A DNA stretch of 64,000 nt from Fimadaptatus sp050946055. GTDB taxonomy: Bacteria > Bacillota > Clostridia > Christensenellales > Aristaeellaceae. Position 1 is the stretch's first letter, and every line of letters starts with the position of its first letter. The stretch covers positions 1 through 64,000 of the forward strand of contig JBMNUB010000002.1 of assembly GCA_050946055.1 (NCBI GenBank), written 5' to 3'. A model generated the notes under the pieces. It was not told the origin of the DNA. It made no database searches and worked only from the letters and a program-made list of their open reading frames with translations. Shown here piece after piece: positions 52,588 to 60,662 of this stretch. The translations under genes and the position numbers were made by a program.

Positions 52588-53931
52588 ATGATAGATTTTA
52601 TGACTAAACAATGTGTTACGATAGTAGGCGCGGGACTGGCGGGCAGTGAAGCTGCATGGCAGCTGCTCAGCCGGGGCATACCCGTGCGCCTGATAGAGAT
52701 GAAGCCCGAAAAGTTTTCGCCGGCGCACAAGTCGGCGGGCTTTGCGGAGCTGGTGTGTTCCAACTCGCTGCGCTCGGACAGGATGTCCAACGCGGTGGGC
52801 GTGCTCAAGGCCGAGATGCGCGAGTTGGATTCGCTCGTCATGCGCGCCGCCGACCACGCGCGCGTGCCTGCGGGCGGCGCTCTGGCTGTGGATAGGGAGC
52901 TGTTCTCGGGCTACATAACCAACGCGCTTGCCAAGCATCCGCTCTGCACGATAGAGCGGCGCGAGGTGGACGCAATACCCGAAGGCCCGTGCATAGTGGC
53001 GACCGGCCCTCTGACCAGCGATGCGCTGGGCGAGAGCATAGCCGCACTGCTGGGCGTGAGCAGGCTCAACTTCTACGACGCGGCTGCGCCCGTGGTGTTT
53101 GCCGAGTCGCTGGACATGGACAAGGTGTTCCGCCAGTCGCGCTATGACCGCGGCGACGATTACCTCAACTGCCCCATGACCCGCGAGGAGTACGAGGCGT
53201 TCTATGAGGCGCTCACGCATGCGGAGCTTGCGCCGCTGCACGGCTTCGACGAGCGCCCGCTGGACAAGACGGCCAATGTGTTCGAGGGATGCCTGGCGGT
53301 CGAGATACTGGCCTCGCGCGGCCATGACACGCTGTGCTATGGCCCGCTCAAGCCCGTGGGTCTTAAGGACCCGCACACCGGACGCGAGCCGTTTGCGGTA
53401 GTTCAGCTCAGGCAGGACGATGCGGCCGGCACGCTGTACAACCTGGTGGGCTTCCAGACGCGGCTCAAGTTCGGCGAGCAGAAGCGCGTGTTTGGCATGA
53501 TACCCGGCCTTGAGCACGCCGAGTATGCGCGCTATGGCGTAATGCACCGCAATACCTACATACATTCGCCGGGCTTCTTAAACGAGCGCTATCAGTGCAT
53601 AGCGCGGCCTGAACTGTACTTTGCCGGGCAGATGACGGGCGTTGAGGGCTATGTCGAGTCGGCAGGCTCGGGACTGCTTGCGGGACTGTCGCTGGCGCGG
53701 CAGATGATGGGGCAGGAGACAATCGACTTCACCGACGAGACGGCGATAGGCGCGCTGGGCAGGTATATATCCACGCCCAACCGCGACTTCCAGCCCATGA
53801 ACGTCAACTTTGGCATCATGGCGCCGCTGGGCAAGCGCATAAGATCCAAGAAGGAGCGCTATGAGGCCATAGGCGAGCGCGCGCTTTGCAAGGTAAGGGA
53901 GATAAAAGAGCAATATCTGCGGGAGGAATAA
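52588..53931 (+). CDS. trmFO: Folate-dependent tRNA U54 methyltransferase TrmFO
   Basis: A 447-residue FAD protein forming m5U54 in tRNA with methylene-tetrahydrofolate as carbon donor. The FAD site is CVTIVGAGLAGSEAAWQLL near the N terminus; CSNSLRSDRMSNAVGVLKAE (about 58-77) and TGVEGYVESAGSGLLAGLSL (about 350-369) are family signatures. The start may be ATG 52588 or ATG 52600; neither has a strong site. It follows topA as in B. subtilis; xerC, common between trmFO and hslV, is absent. Confidence 0.95.
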   Translation: MIDFMTKQCVTIVGAGLAGSEAAWQLLSRGIPVRLIEMKPEKFSPAHKSAGFAELVCSNSLRSDRMSNAVGVLKAEMRELDSLVMRAADHARVPAGGALAVDRELFSGYITNALAKHPLCTIERREVDAIPEGPCIVATGPLTSDALGESIAALLGVSRLNFYDAAAPVVFAESLDMDKVFRQSRYDRGDDYLNCPMTREEYEAFYEALTHAELAPLHGFDERPLDKTANVFEGCLAVEILASRGHDTLCYGPLKPVGLKDPHTGREPFAVVQLRQDDAAGTLYNLVGFQTRLKFGEQKRVFGMIPGLEHAEYARYGVMHRNTYIHSPGFLNERYQCIARPELYFAGQMTGVEGYVESAGSGLLAGLSLARQMMGQETIDFTDETAIGALGRYISTPNRDFQPMNVNFGIMAPLGKRIRSKKERYEAIGERALCKVREIKEQYLREE

Positions 53932-53933
53932 AT

Positions 53934-54467
53934 TTGAAACTCGAAGGAACTACTATATGCGCGGTACAGCGCAATGGGGAGATAGCCATAGCCGGTGACG
54001 GTCAGGTCACTATGGGCGAAAAGGTCATCATGAAGGCCACGGCGCGCAAGGTGCGCCGCATATATCACGACAGGGTGGTAATGGGCTTTGCGGGTTCGGT
54101 CGCGGATGCGTTCGCGCTGAGCGAGATGCTGGAGGACAAGCTCACGCAGTACTCGGGCAATCTGCAGCGCGCGGCGGTGGAGCTTGCCATGTCCTGGCGC
54201 GGCGAGCACAGCATGCGCCAGCTGGAGGCCATGCTGATATGCGCCGACAAGGATAACCTCATGGTTGTGTCCGGCACGGGCGAGGTCATAGAGCCGGACG
54301 GCGGCGTGGTCGCGATAGGCTCGGGCGGCAACTACGCGCTGGCCGCGGCGCGCGCGCTGGTGGAGAACACCGAGCTTTCCGCAGCTGAGGTGGCAGAAAA
54401 GGCGCTGCACATAGCCGCGTCGATATGCGTGTATACAAACGACAATGTAATAGTCGAGCGCGTATAA
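53934..54467 (+). CDS. hslV: ATP-dependent protease subunit HslV
   Basis: A 177-residue proteasome-like peptidase. The start is TTG 53934 (MKLEGTTICAVQRNGEIAIA), with GGGAGGA 6 bases upstream; a longer reading would run back into trmFO. The propeptide is removed to expose the N-terminal Thr of TTI, the nucleophile in B. subtilis-like HslV or ClpQ; the Lys at the usual position is in KVIMKATARKVRRI. Only 2 bases separate it from the trmFO stop. It partners HslU downstream. Confidence 0.94.
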   Translation: MKLEGTTICAVQRNGEIAIAGDGQVTMGEKVIMKATARKVRRIYHDRVVMGFAGSVADAFALSEMLEDKLTQYSGNLQRAAVELAMSWRGEHSMRQLEAMLICADKDNLMVVSGTGEVIEPDGGVVAIGSGGNYALAAARALVENTELSAAEVAEKALHIAASICVYTNDNVIVERV

Positions 54468-54487
54468 GCGAAAAGGAGACTTGCTAG

Positions 54488-55858
54488 ATGAATAAGCTTA
54501 CGCCGCGCGAGATAGTGCGCGAACTGGACAGATACATAATCGGACAGGACGAGGCCAAGAAGGCCGTAGCCGTGGCGCTGCGCAATCGCTATCGCCGCGC
54601 CATGCTCCCGCGCGAGATGCGCGAGGAGGTAACTCCCAAGAACATACTGATGATGGGTCCCACTGGCGTGGGCAAGACCGAGATAGCTCGCCGCCTGGCA
54701 AAGCTGGTGGACGCGCCCTTTGTCAAGGTCGAGGCCACCAAGTTTACCGAGGTGGGCTATGTGGGCCGCGACGTGGATTCGATAATCCGCGATCTGGTCG
54801 AGGCCGCCATACGCGTGGCCAAGGAGAAGCAGGCGGAGCTTGTGCATGACAAGGCCGTTATGAACGCCGAGAACCGCATAGTGCAGCTGATAGTGCGCCC
54901 GCAGAAGAAGCCCACCAATCCCATAGACATACTGCTCGGCACCAAGCCCAAGGAGCCGGAAGGCACGCCTGAGGAGAAGCAGAAGTACGAGGCGCAGAGC
55001 GACGATGTGCGCGCCAGGCTGCGCGCCGGTGAGCTGGAGAATCAGCTGGTCGAGATAGAGGTCGAGGAGTTCCAGCCCAAGAGCGAGATCCCTGGCACCG
55101 ATGTCAACATGAACGACATGCTGGGGCAACTGCTGCCCAAGAAGACCAAGCTGCGCAAGGTCGAGGTCAGCGAGGCGCGCCGCATACTGGTCGCCGAGGA
55201 GGAGCAGAGCCTAATCGACATGGACTCGGTATACCGCGAGGCCATAGAGCGCGCCGAGCAGGACGGCATAGTGTTCTTGGATGAGATAGACAAGATAGCC
55301 GAGCGCAACTCCAGCGGTTCGCCCGACGTGTCCCGCGAGGGCGTGCAGCGCGACATACTGCCGCTGGTCGAGGGCAGCACCGTGTCCACCAAGTACGGCC
55401 CGGTCAAGACCGACCACATACTGTTCATGGCGGCGGGCGCATTCCACGTATCCAAGGTGTCCGATCTGATACCCGAGCTTCAGGGCCGCTTCCCGGTGCG
55501 CGTGGAGCTGAAGCCGCTCACTCAGGAGGATTACCGCCGCATACTGACGCAGCCCGAGAACTCGCTTATGCGCCAGTATCAGGCGCTGTTGTCGGTGGAC
55601 AACATACGCCTTGTATTCGAGGATGACGCGCTGGACAAGCTGGCCGAGCTTGCCTTTGCCGCCAACGAGACCAACGAGAACATAGGCGCGCGCCGTCTGC
55701 ACACATTGATGGAAGGCCTGCTTCAGGAGATATCCTACTACGCCGACGGCAGCGAGGCCGGCGGCGAGCCGATAGAGGTGCGCGTGAACGCCGAATACGT
55801 GACCAAGCACCTGCCTGAGATATCGATAGGCAAGGATCTGCACAAGTACATACTGTAA
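54488..55858 (+). CDS. hslU: HslU, ATPase subunit of HslUV
   Basis: A 456-residue AAA+ unfoldase. Walker A is GPTGVGKTEIARRLAK (about residues 56-71); the inserted I domain spans about 110-240 and is charged (TKPKEPEGTPEEKQKYEAQS); Walker B is GIVFLDEIDKIAERN; the sensor segment is ELQGRFPVRVELKPL. The C-terminal tail DLHKYIL docks into HslV. AAGGAGA precedes the ATG, 21 bases after hslV. codY, the usual next gene in Bacilli, is absent; a strong terminator follows. Confidence 0.96.
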   Translation: MNKLTPREIVRELDRYIIGQDEAKKAVAVALRNRYRRAMLPREMREEVTPKNILMMGPTGVGKTEIARRLAKLVDAPFVKVEATKFTEVGYVGRDVDSIIRDLVEAAIRVAKEKQAELVHDKAVMNAENRIVQLIVRPQKKPTNPIDILLGTKPKEPEGTPEEKQKYEAQSDDVRARLRAGELENQLVEIEVEEFQPKSEIPGTDVNMNDMLGQLLPKKTKLRKVEVSEARRILVAEEEQSLIDMDSVYREAIERAEQDGIVFLDEIDKIAERNSSGSPDVSREGVQRDILPLVEGSTVSTKYGPVKTDHILFMAAGAFHVSKVSDLIPELQGRFPVRVELKPLTQEDYRRILTQPENSLMRQYQALLSVDNIRLVFEDDALDKLAELAFAANETNENIGARRLHTLMEGLLQEISYYADGSEAGGEPIEVRVNAEYVTKHLPEISIGKDLHKYIL

Positions 55859-55873
55859 TTTGACCTGATATGC

Positions 55874-55916
55874 GCCCCCGCTGCGGAAGCTTGTTTCTGT
55901 GGCGGGGGCTTTTCTT
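55874..55916 (+). terminator. Intrinsic terminator after hslU
   Basis: GCCCCCGC (55874-55881) pairs with GCGGGGGC (55902-55909) over a 20-base loop, followed by TTTTCTTC. Confidence 0.85.
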
Positions 55917-56093
55917 CTGCATAGATGCGCCCGCGCTTTGCCTGCGCGGCTTGTCAATATGCCTGGGTACATGGACTGAGTGCTTAACGCCTGCGGCACT
56001 GCCGGATAGCTCTTTTGATATGCGCAAAATTAAACATAAGCGCGGCATGCTGCAAAACATAATACGTAAAATGGGGGAGTGGCACAAAAACGA
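55917..56093. other. Spacer, nothing recognised
   Basis: The frame at 55870-56097 begins inside the hslU terminator and has no ribosome binding site, so it is not treated as a gene. Confidence 0.5.
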
Positions 56094-56122
56094 TTGACAA
56101 GTGCGAGGATGAATGTTAAAAT
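56094..56122 (+). promoter_or_regulatory. Strong promoter upstream of a secreted-protein gene
   Basis: Perfect TTGACA (56094-56099), 17-base spacer, TAAAAT (56117-56122). The first good gene starts at 56468, leaving a leader of about 340 bases. Confidence 0.85.
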
Positions 56123-56160
56123 ATATATGTAAATGATGTGCGGGTTAGAGGGTGATTGAG

Positions 56161-56220
56161 ATGTTCACGCATCGTGGGCGCAAGGTCATTGCCGGGTATG
56201 TGAGCGCATATCGGAACTGA
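56161..56220 (+). CDS. Possible leader peptide
   Basis: A 19-codon frame MFTHRGRKVIAGYVSAYRN begins at ATG 56161 after GAGGGTGATTGAG, about 32 bases from the expected transcription start. It may be a translated leader or chance. No attenuator-type alternative stems were worked out. Confidence 0.25.
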   Translation: MFTHRGRKVIAGYVSAYRN

Positions 56221-56467
56221 TACGACCGACGGTTGATATTATGATGCATTGTAGGCAAGGCTGCATTGATGAAGCTTAGACGATTATAAAAACAGAATAA
56301 CTGCTGCGACTGACCCGGATGCGCATGAATTGCATACTGCCCAAGGCACTGTCTTTAAGATGATGGTACGGATGCAAACATGCCTGCCGGTGGGGTATCT
56401 GTGCGAGGTCATATGAGATGTGCTGCCGGCGCGCATGCCGAAGTATACGATGGGGGAGATGAGATAC

Positions 56468-57100
56468 ATGAAGCGATTCGCATATCTACTGATAGCACTG
56501 CTGCTCCTGTGCGCCCTGCCCGCGCTGGCTGATGAGGCAAAGCTTTCGCCCGCGCCCGCGTTCGACGCACCCGAGCTGTCCGGCACGGCTGAGTGGCCGG
56601 TGCTGCGCGGCTTGCAGTGGTCGATGGACGAGGAAGTCGTGCTGCTGCTCGAACAGGGGCGCGGCGTGGAGCTTGCCCTGCGCGATGCCGATGCCATGCC
56701 GCGCCGCTATGAGGCGCAGAAGGCCATGCAGGTGCTGGGGCATGATGCCGACCGTGTCATATATGAGTTCAGCGACGAGATGGGACTGTGCGCCATAACG
56801 GTGGGCTACATGTCCAAGACGGGCGAGACCGCCGATGCGCTGGTGAGCGACATACTGGCTCAGCTCGAAGCGGCATACGGTGCGCCTGTCATAAGCATGG
56901 AGCGCGGCGAGGGCTGGCAGGACGGCCTGAGCGAGCTAAAGACCATAGCGGGCTGGGAGCGCCCGGTCGAGGAGCTGGGCATGCAGCTCAAGCCCGGCGA
57001 TGTGTACGGCGCGGGCAGGGTGTCGCTGTCCGGCATGGCGACTGACGATGGGCTGCGGCTGCTGCTTGAGTTCACCGGCGGCAAGTACGTGGTCAAGTAG
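56468..57100 (+). CDS. Secreted protein, one-domain relative of the 22797 gene product
   Basis: A 210-residue exported protein with signal peptide MKRFAYLLIALLLLCALPAL (cleavage after ALADE or ALA). The mature part holds one unit of the pattern seen twice in the product at 22797: LRGLQWSMDEEVVLLLEQ, VIYEFSDEMG, TADALVSDILAQLEAAYGAP. The start at 56468 has GGGGGAG about 10 bases upstream. A 17-pair hairpin (57211-57249) lies 110 bases after the stop. The function is unknown. Confidence 0.78.
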   Translation: MKRFAYLLIALLLLCALPALADEAKLSPAPAFDAPELSGTAEWPVLRGLQWSMDEEVVLLLEQGRGVELALRDADAMPRRYEAQKAMQVLGHDADRVIYEFSDEMGLCAITVGYMSKTGETADALVSDILAQLEAAYGAPVISMERGEGWQDGLSELKTIAGWERPVEELGMQLKPGDVYGAGRVSLSGMATDDGLRLLLEFTGGKYVVK

Positions 57101-57210
57101 TAGGTGAAGCAGGGGGCGGCCCAGAGCTTCACTCGCAATGGGGAGATGCCCTGCAAGGCAACTGAGCGGCAGCTTAGCTGCGGATCAAGCAACATTGTGC
57201 GCATAAGAAC

Positions 57211-57249
57211 AGCCGTCCCGCTTTAAGCTTACCTTAGAGCGGGGCGGCT
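57211..57249. repeat. 17-pair hairpin, copy 1
   Basis: AGCCGTCCCGCTTTAAG (57211-57227) pairs with CTTAGAGCGGGGCGGCT (57233-57249) over all 17 positions with two G-U pairs; loop CTTAC. There is no T-run. Confidence 0.85.
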
Positions 57250-57420
57250 CAGTTTGTCAAAGCGCGTTTTAGATGGGCTTGTGTACGGCGGTGCATATTG
57301 CCTGCCATTGGTACTCCTACCGGTTTGTGGTGAAATCATAGAGACTTACGGGCGTGTAAGCCTCAGAAAAGATGGTTTGTCTAGGGGAAATTGGATTTCC
57401 CGACGCAAAATGTGAGCGCT
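57242..57420. repeat. Fragment related to the 48650 element
   Basis: CTCAGTTTGTCAAAGCGCG (from 57248) matches both ends of the element at 48650-48915, and GGAAATTGGATTTCC (57386-57400) repeats its GGGAAAT/ATTTCCC hairpin. The remainder differs. Confidence 0.45.
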
Positions 57421-57501
57421 AACAGCACATGCCGACGGACGCGATTGTAAGCGGGAGAGCATGCAAGCCAGCCCGGCGCTACGGAGCTTATCGATATTAT
57501 G

Positions 57502-57540
57502 AGCCGCTCCGCTTTAAGCTTACCTTAGAGCGGGGCGGCT
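57502..57540. repeat. 17-pair hairpin, copy 2
   Basis: AGCCGCTCCGCTTTAAG (57502-57518) pairs with CTTAGAGCGGGGCGGCT (57524-57540). It differs from copy 1 at two left-arm bases, with pairing kept by G-U. It lies 35 bases beyond the minus-strand gene ending at 57575. Confidence 0.85.
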
Positions 57541-57574
57541 GCTTATGTGCCGGCTTTATTCTGCCTGATAGATC

Positions 57575-58729
57575 TTACAGCTGCACAAAACCGTAAGACC
57601 AAGTGAACTTGCGCCCGCTCTCCACATTGACCTTGCGCAGCTCGGAGTTGAAGTCCAGCTCTATCGCTTCGTCGGTCAGCGGGGGCAGATAGCCATTCTC
57701 GCCCTCAAAGTAGCGCGGAGTGAGCATTATCACGTCGGGCTGGGCGTACATGAAGTATACCCGATTGGTTCTGCGCCACGCCCAGCGCCCATCGTCCAGC
57801 TCTACCGGGTCGTCTGGTATGCTGCCGTAAGCCGCGTGTATCCAGTTCATGCCGTCGGGCGTTACGTATTCGTAATCCCAGAACGTATCGCCTATGGGCT
57901 GGTCGGCGCGCGCTTCCTCCTCGGTGTCGTATATGCGCTCTATCGTGAACTTGGCATCCGCTGCGGTCATGTCGGCCTGAGTTATGCGCAGAGTGTACCT
58001 GCCAAAGTCGCGCTCTATGGGCTTGCCGTCCTTGAGCGCCGAACGCACGTCGCTTGCGCCCATGGTCATGGGTACGCTCAGCGATATGTCCTCCTTGAGC
58101 GAGAGCATATTCTCCTCGGGGAAGAACTCGCCGCCCGCATACAGACCGGTCTCGTCGGTGTAGTAGTCCTCGGGTATGCCGTCGGGCGCTATCTCGTATA
58201 CCTTCATATCCAGCGTGAACACGCCGTTGCCCGGCTCAAAGTGCTCAAACAGCACGCCGGTGAAGCGGGCATTGATGGTCTCGCCGGGACGGATCAGGTA
58301 GTTCTTCCACATCATGCCGCTGCACAGATCGTATTCTATGCTGCTGAAGGCTACATTATATTCATTGCTTTGCACGTAGAGCGGCATGTCGGTCACGTTC
58401 GTCACCTGCCATGTCAGCGCCGTCATGTCATCAGTGGCTAGCGTCTGGCATATGTCTATCTTCAGCGTAGCGCCGCTGTACACAACGTCGCTGTCCTTGG
58501 CCAGCGAGCGCAGCAGCTCGCGGTACTCCGCGTTGGCCTTGGCGGTCAAGTCGATGTCGAAATCTGTGTTGCCGCCATCCTCTTTTTGCGCCTCGGCCAT
58601 CGGGCCGTAGTCGAATGCACTGTCTATCGTCAGCGGCTCAGGCACCTGCGCGCCTTCGTCCGCGAGCGCGGGCAGCGCTATCAGCATCGCCATTATGAAA
58701 GCTATCAGCATGCTTATCTGCTTTTTCAT
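57575..58729 (-). CDS. Secreted protein of the ECF sigma operon
   Basis: A 384-residue exported protein with signal peptide MKKQISMLIAFIMAMLIALP (cleavage after ALADE). A middle beta-rich part (LTWQVTNVTDMPLYVQSNEY, about 105-124) resembles DUF4179-type immunoglobulin-like regions. The C terminus (QPDVIMLTPRYFEGENG then DEAIELDF) matches the end of the anti-sigma protein at 58752 (APDAIMLTP, then EDETVTVRL), so both share a C-terminal domain. AAGGAGG precedes the ATG. It is the last gene of the sigma-anti-sigma operon and may be the sensed or regulated product. Confidence 0.8.
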   Translation of the reverse strand: MKKQISMLIAFIMAMLIALPALADEGAQVPEPLTIDSAFDYGPMAEAQKEDGGNTDFDIDLTAKANAEYRELLRSLAKDSDVVYSGATLKIDICQTLATDDMTALTWQVTNVTDMPLYVQSNEYNVAFSSIEYDLCSGMMWKNYLIRPGETINARFTGVLFEHFEPGNGVFTLDMKVYEIAPDGIPEDYYTDETGLYAGGEFFPEENMLSLKEDISLSVPMTMGASDVRSALKDGKPIERDFGRYTLRITQADMTAADAKFTIERIYDTEEEARADQPIGDTFWDYEYVTPDGMNWIHAAYGSIPDDPVELDDGRWAWRRTNRVYFMYAQPDVIMLTPRYFEGENGYLPPLTDEAIELDFNSELRKVNVESGRKFTWSYGFVQL

Positions 58730-58751
58730 TGTAAGTTCCTCCTTTGTCTTG

Positions 58752-59975
58752 CTATTTTCCGTCTGTGAGACGCACTGTCACCGTCTCATCCTCAAAGTAT
58801 TTGTGCGTACCGTCGGGGTTTGTAACGTAGGGCGTGAGCATTATCGCGTCGGGCGCTTCGTTTACGCCGGTCAGGCGCAGCTCATAATCGAGATAGACAT
58901 TGCCGTTTTCATCCTTGACCGTGCTGAAGCCGCCGCTCGCTATGCAGGTGAAGGGCGTGCCGTCGGCCATGCGCGCTTCGTAATGCCGCCACAGCGGGTC
59001 GCTGTTTTCCATGTCCATCATGGGCATGGGACGGTTGGGATGCAGCGTGAAGCATATCATCGAGCTTGCCGGATAGAAGTCGGCGCGGTATACGCGCAGG
59101 GTGTATTCGTCAAAGGCAAACTCCTGAGCCTCATCCAAAGAGCGCAGCGCGCCCGCCGAGCGTGAAGGGTCGATGGTGAAGTCTATGCTCAGGCGCGCCC
59201 GCACCTTGGCCATGCCCAGCTGCTCTATCTGCCGGGCAATGCCGGCGACGGTCGTGGGCGCGGGCAGGGCGGCAAAGGCGCTTTGCTTGTCCAGAAATAT
59301 GACCCTGCGGTCGCCGCTGAGCGGTTCAGAGTAGAGCGTGTCTTTCGAGCGCGGTCGTTCATTGCCCTCCTGACCGATTGCCGCATAGTGATCGAGGTCA
59401 AGCTCCACTATGGGCATGAGCGGGTCGAATATGTATGCTTCTATCGTAACAGTGAACGGCTCGGCGGGCATCTGGTCGAACACTAGGCAGGAGTACATGT
59501 CCATGGGCTGCTTAGAGTCATTGAGCATGATTAGCTTGTCCCTGCCGTGATCGCCCGTGCCTATGAAGTCCGGCTGAGTGCCGGTTATGTCGATGAGCGC
59601 CAGCGCGTCGCTGCCCGCGCCTATGTCGTAGTACAGGTGCAGCTTGTTACCGTCCAGCAGATACTGGAAGGCTTCAAGGCTGTATCCGCCATCGGCGCTG
59701 CTTGCGTCTATGTCGGTCACGGTCTGTTGAGCGGCCTCGCTGGGCGCTTTGCCGTAGAATATGATGTCCAGCAGGCCCATGTGCGTGGCCAGCGCCATGC
59801 TGCTTATCGTAAGAGCCGCAATCGCCGCGGCCAGCAGCAGCCGCTTGCGCGGAATGTGCCGCCGCGCCGGTGCAGATGATTGGGCGCACTCGCTTGCGGG
59901 CAGGCTGGAAAGCGTGTCCTCGACCATGGAGCGGAAGCTGTCCGGGGTGCGGGGACATGCGTCGTCTATCTTCAT
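58752..59975 (-). CDS. Membrane anti-sigma factor, DUF4179/RsgI-like
   Basis: A 407-residue single-pass protein. Residues 1-45 are the cytosolic sigma-binding part (MKIDDACPRTPDSFRSMVED); one helix follows at about 48-72 (RKRLLLAAAIAALTISSMAL); the rest is outside. The outer part has beta-rich segments (NKLHLYYDIGAGSDALALID; FTVTIEAYIFDPLMPIVELD) of the DUF4179 type. The start at 59975 overlaps the sigma stop by four bases (ATGA), and AAGGAGG is 7 bases upstream; a 101-residue upstream extension is only a shadow of the sigma gene. No zinc HxxxCxxC motif is seen. Confidence 0.82.
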   Translation of the reverse strand: MKIDDACPRTPDSFRSMVEDTLSSLPASECAQSSAPARRHIPRKRLLLAAAIAALTISSMALATHMGLLDIIFYGKAPSEAAQQTVTDIDASSADGGYSLEAFQYLLDGNKLHLYYDIGAGSDALALIDITGTQPDFIGTGDHGRDKLIMLNDSKQPMDMYSCLVFDQMPAEPFTVTIEAYIFDPLMPIVELDLDHYAAIGQEGNERPRSKDTLYSEPLSGDRRVIFLDKQSAFAALPAPTTVAGIARQIEQLGMAKVRARLSIDFTIDPSRSAGALRSLDEAQEFAFDEYTLRVYRADFYPASSMICFTLHPNRPMPMMDMENSDPLWRHYEARMADGTPFTCIASGGFSTVKDENGNVYLDYELRLTGVNEAPDAIMLTPYVTNPDGTHKYFEDETVTVRLTDGK

Positions 59976-60448
59976 AGTAGTGCCTCCTTGTCTGCCAGTT
60001 GCGCGCGCAGCTTCTTGCGCGCCTGTTCCAGCCGCCAGCGCACCTGCGTGGGCGTTATGTGCAGCAGGCGCGCCGTCTCGCTCACCGAATACCCGCTCAC
60101 GCACTTGAGCAGCAGCGGCGCGCGCAGATGCGCGTCCAGCGCGCGTATGGCGTTGCTCAGGTCGGGGTCGGGCGGCTGAAACTCGGCGGGCAGGTCGTCC
60201 GTGAGCGGGCCGGTGGGTCGCCTTGCACTCCTGCGCGCCATGTCCGTTATTACATTGAGCAGTATGCGCGTGAGCCATGTGTCAAAGTAGCGCGCGTCCT
60301 TTAACTGCCCGCGCGCGCTCCACGCCTTGAGCAGCGCCTCCTGAACAGCGTCCTGACAGTCGGCATAGCTGCGCAGCGATAGATACGCTATCCTGAACAG
60401 CTTATCCTCGCACAGGCGCACGGCTTCTGCAAATTCGGCCTGCGTCAA
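59972..60448 (-). CDS. ECF sigma factor
   Basis: A 158-residue sigma-70-family factor with regions 2 and 4 only. Region 2: CEDKLFRIAYLSLRSYADCQ followed by DAVQEALLKAWS and YFDTWLTRILLNVITD. Region 4: LLKCVSGYSVSETARLLHIT with the HTH ending QVRWRLEQARKKLR. TTG 60448 (MTQAEFAEAV) is preferred, since GAGGTGGGAG lies just upstream and family members begin this way; GTG 60481 would overlap a palindrome. It probably drives its own operon; membrane anti-sigma and a secreted protein follow. Confidence 0.88.
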   Translation of the reverse strand: MTQAEFAEAVRLCEDKLFRIAYLSLRSYADCQDAVQEALLKAWSARGQLKDARYFDTWLTRILLNVITDMARRSARRPTGPLTDDLPAEFQPPDPDLSNAIRALDAHLRAPLLLKCVSGYSVSETARLLHITPTQVRWRLEQARKKLRAQLADKEALL

Positions 60449-60475
60449 GCTCCCACCTCGCTTTAAGAAAACTGC

Positions 60476-60489
60476 AATCACCGGTGATT
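60476..60489. promoter_or_regulatory. Palindrome upstream of the ECF sigma gene
   Basis: AATCACCGGTGATT is a perfect 14-base palindrome 27 bases before the preferred sigma start, suitable for a dimeric repressor. It overlaps the alternative GTG start. Confidence 0.5.
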
Positions 60490-60662
60490 ACAAAGGCCGG
60501 GGGCGCGGTTTAAGGGAAGCACTGCGCCCCAATTATTGCGGCCTTCACTATGTTAGACGCATGTGCGCGCGATATGACAGGCTCAAAGCGGAATATTTTG
60601 CATAGAAAATTTGCCGCGCGGCAAACTATGCCCATACAGTTCAAGCGGAGGAGCAATATATT

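Noticed and set aside
55870..56097. 75-codon frame after hslU
   Set aside because: It starts inside the hslU terminator stem, lacks a ribosome binding site and has composition unlike the window's genes.
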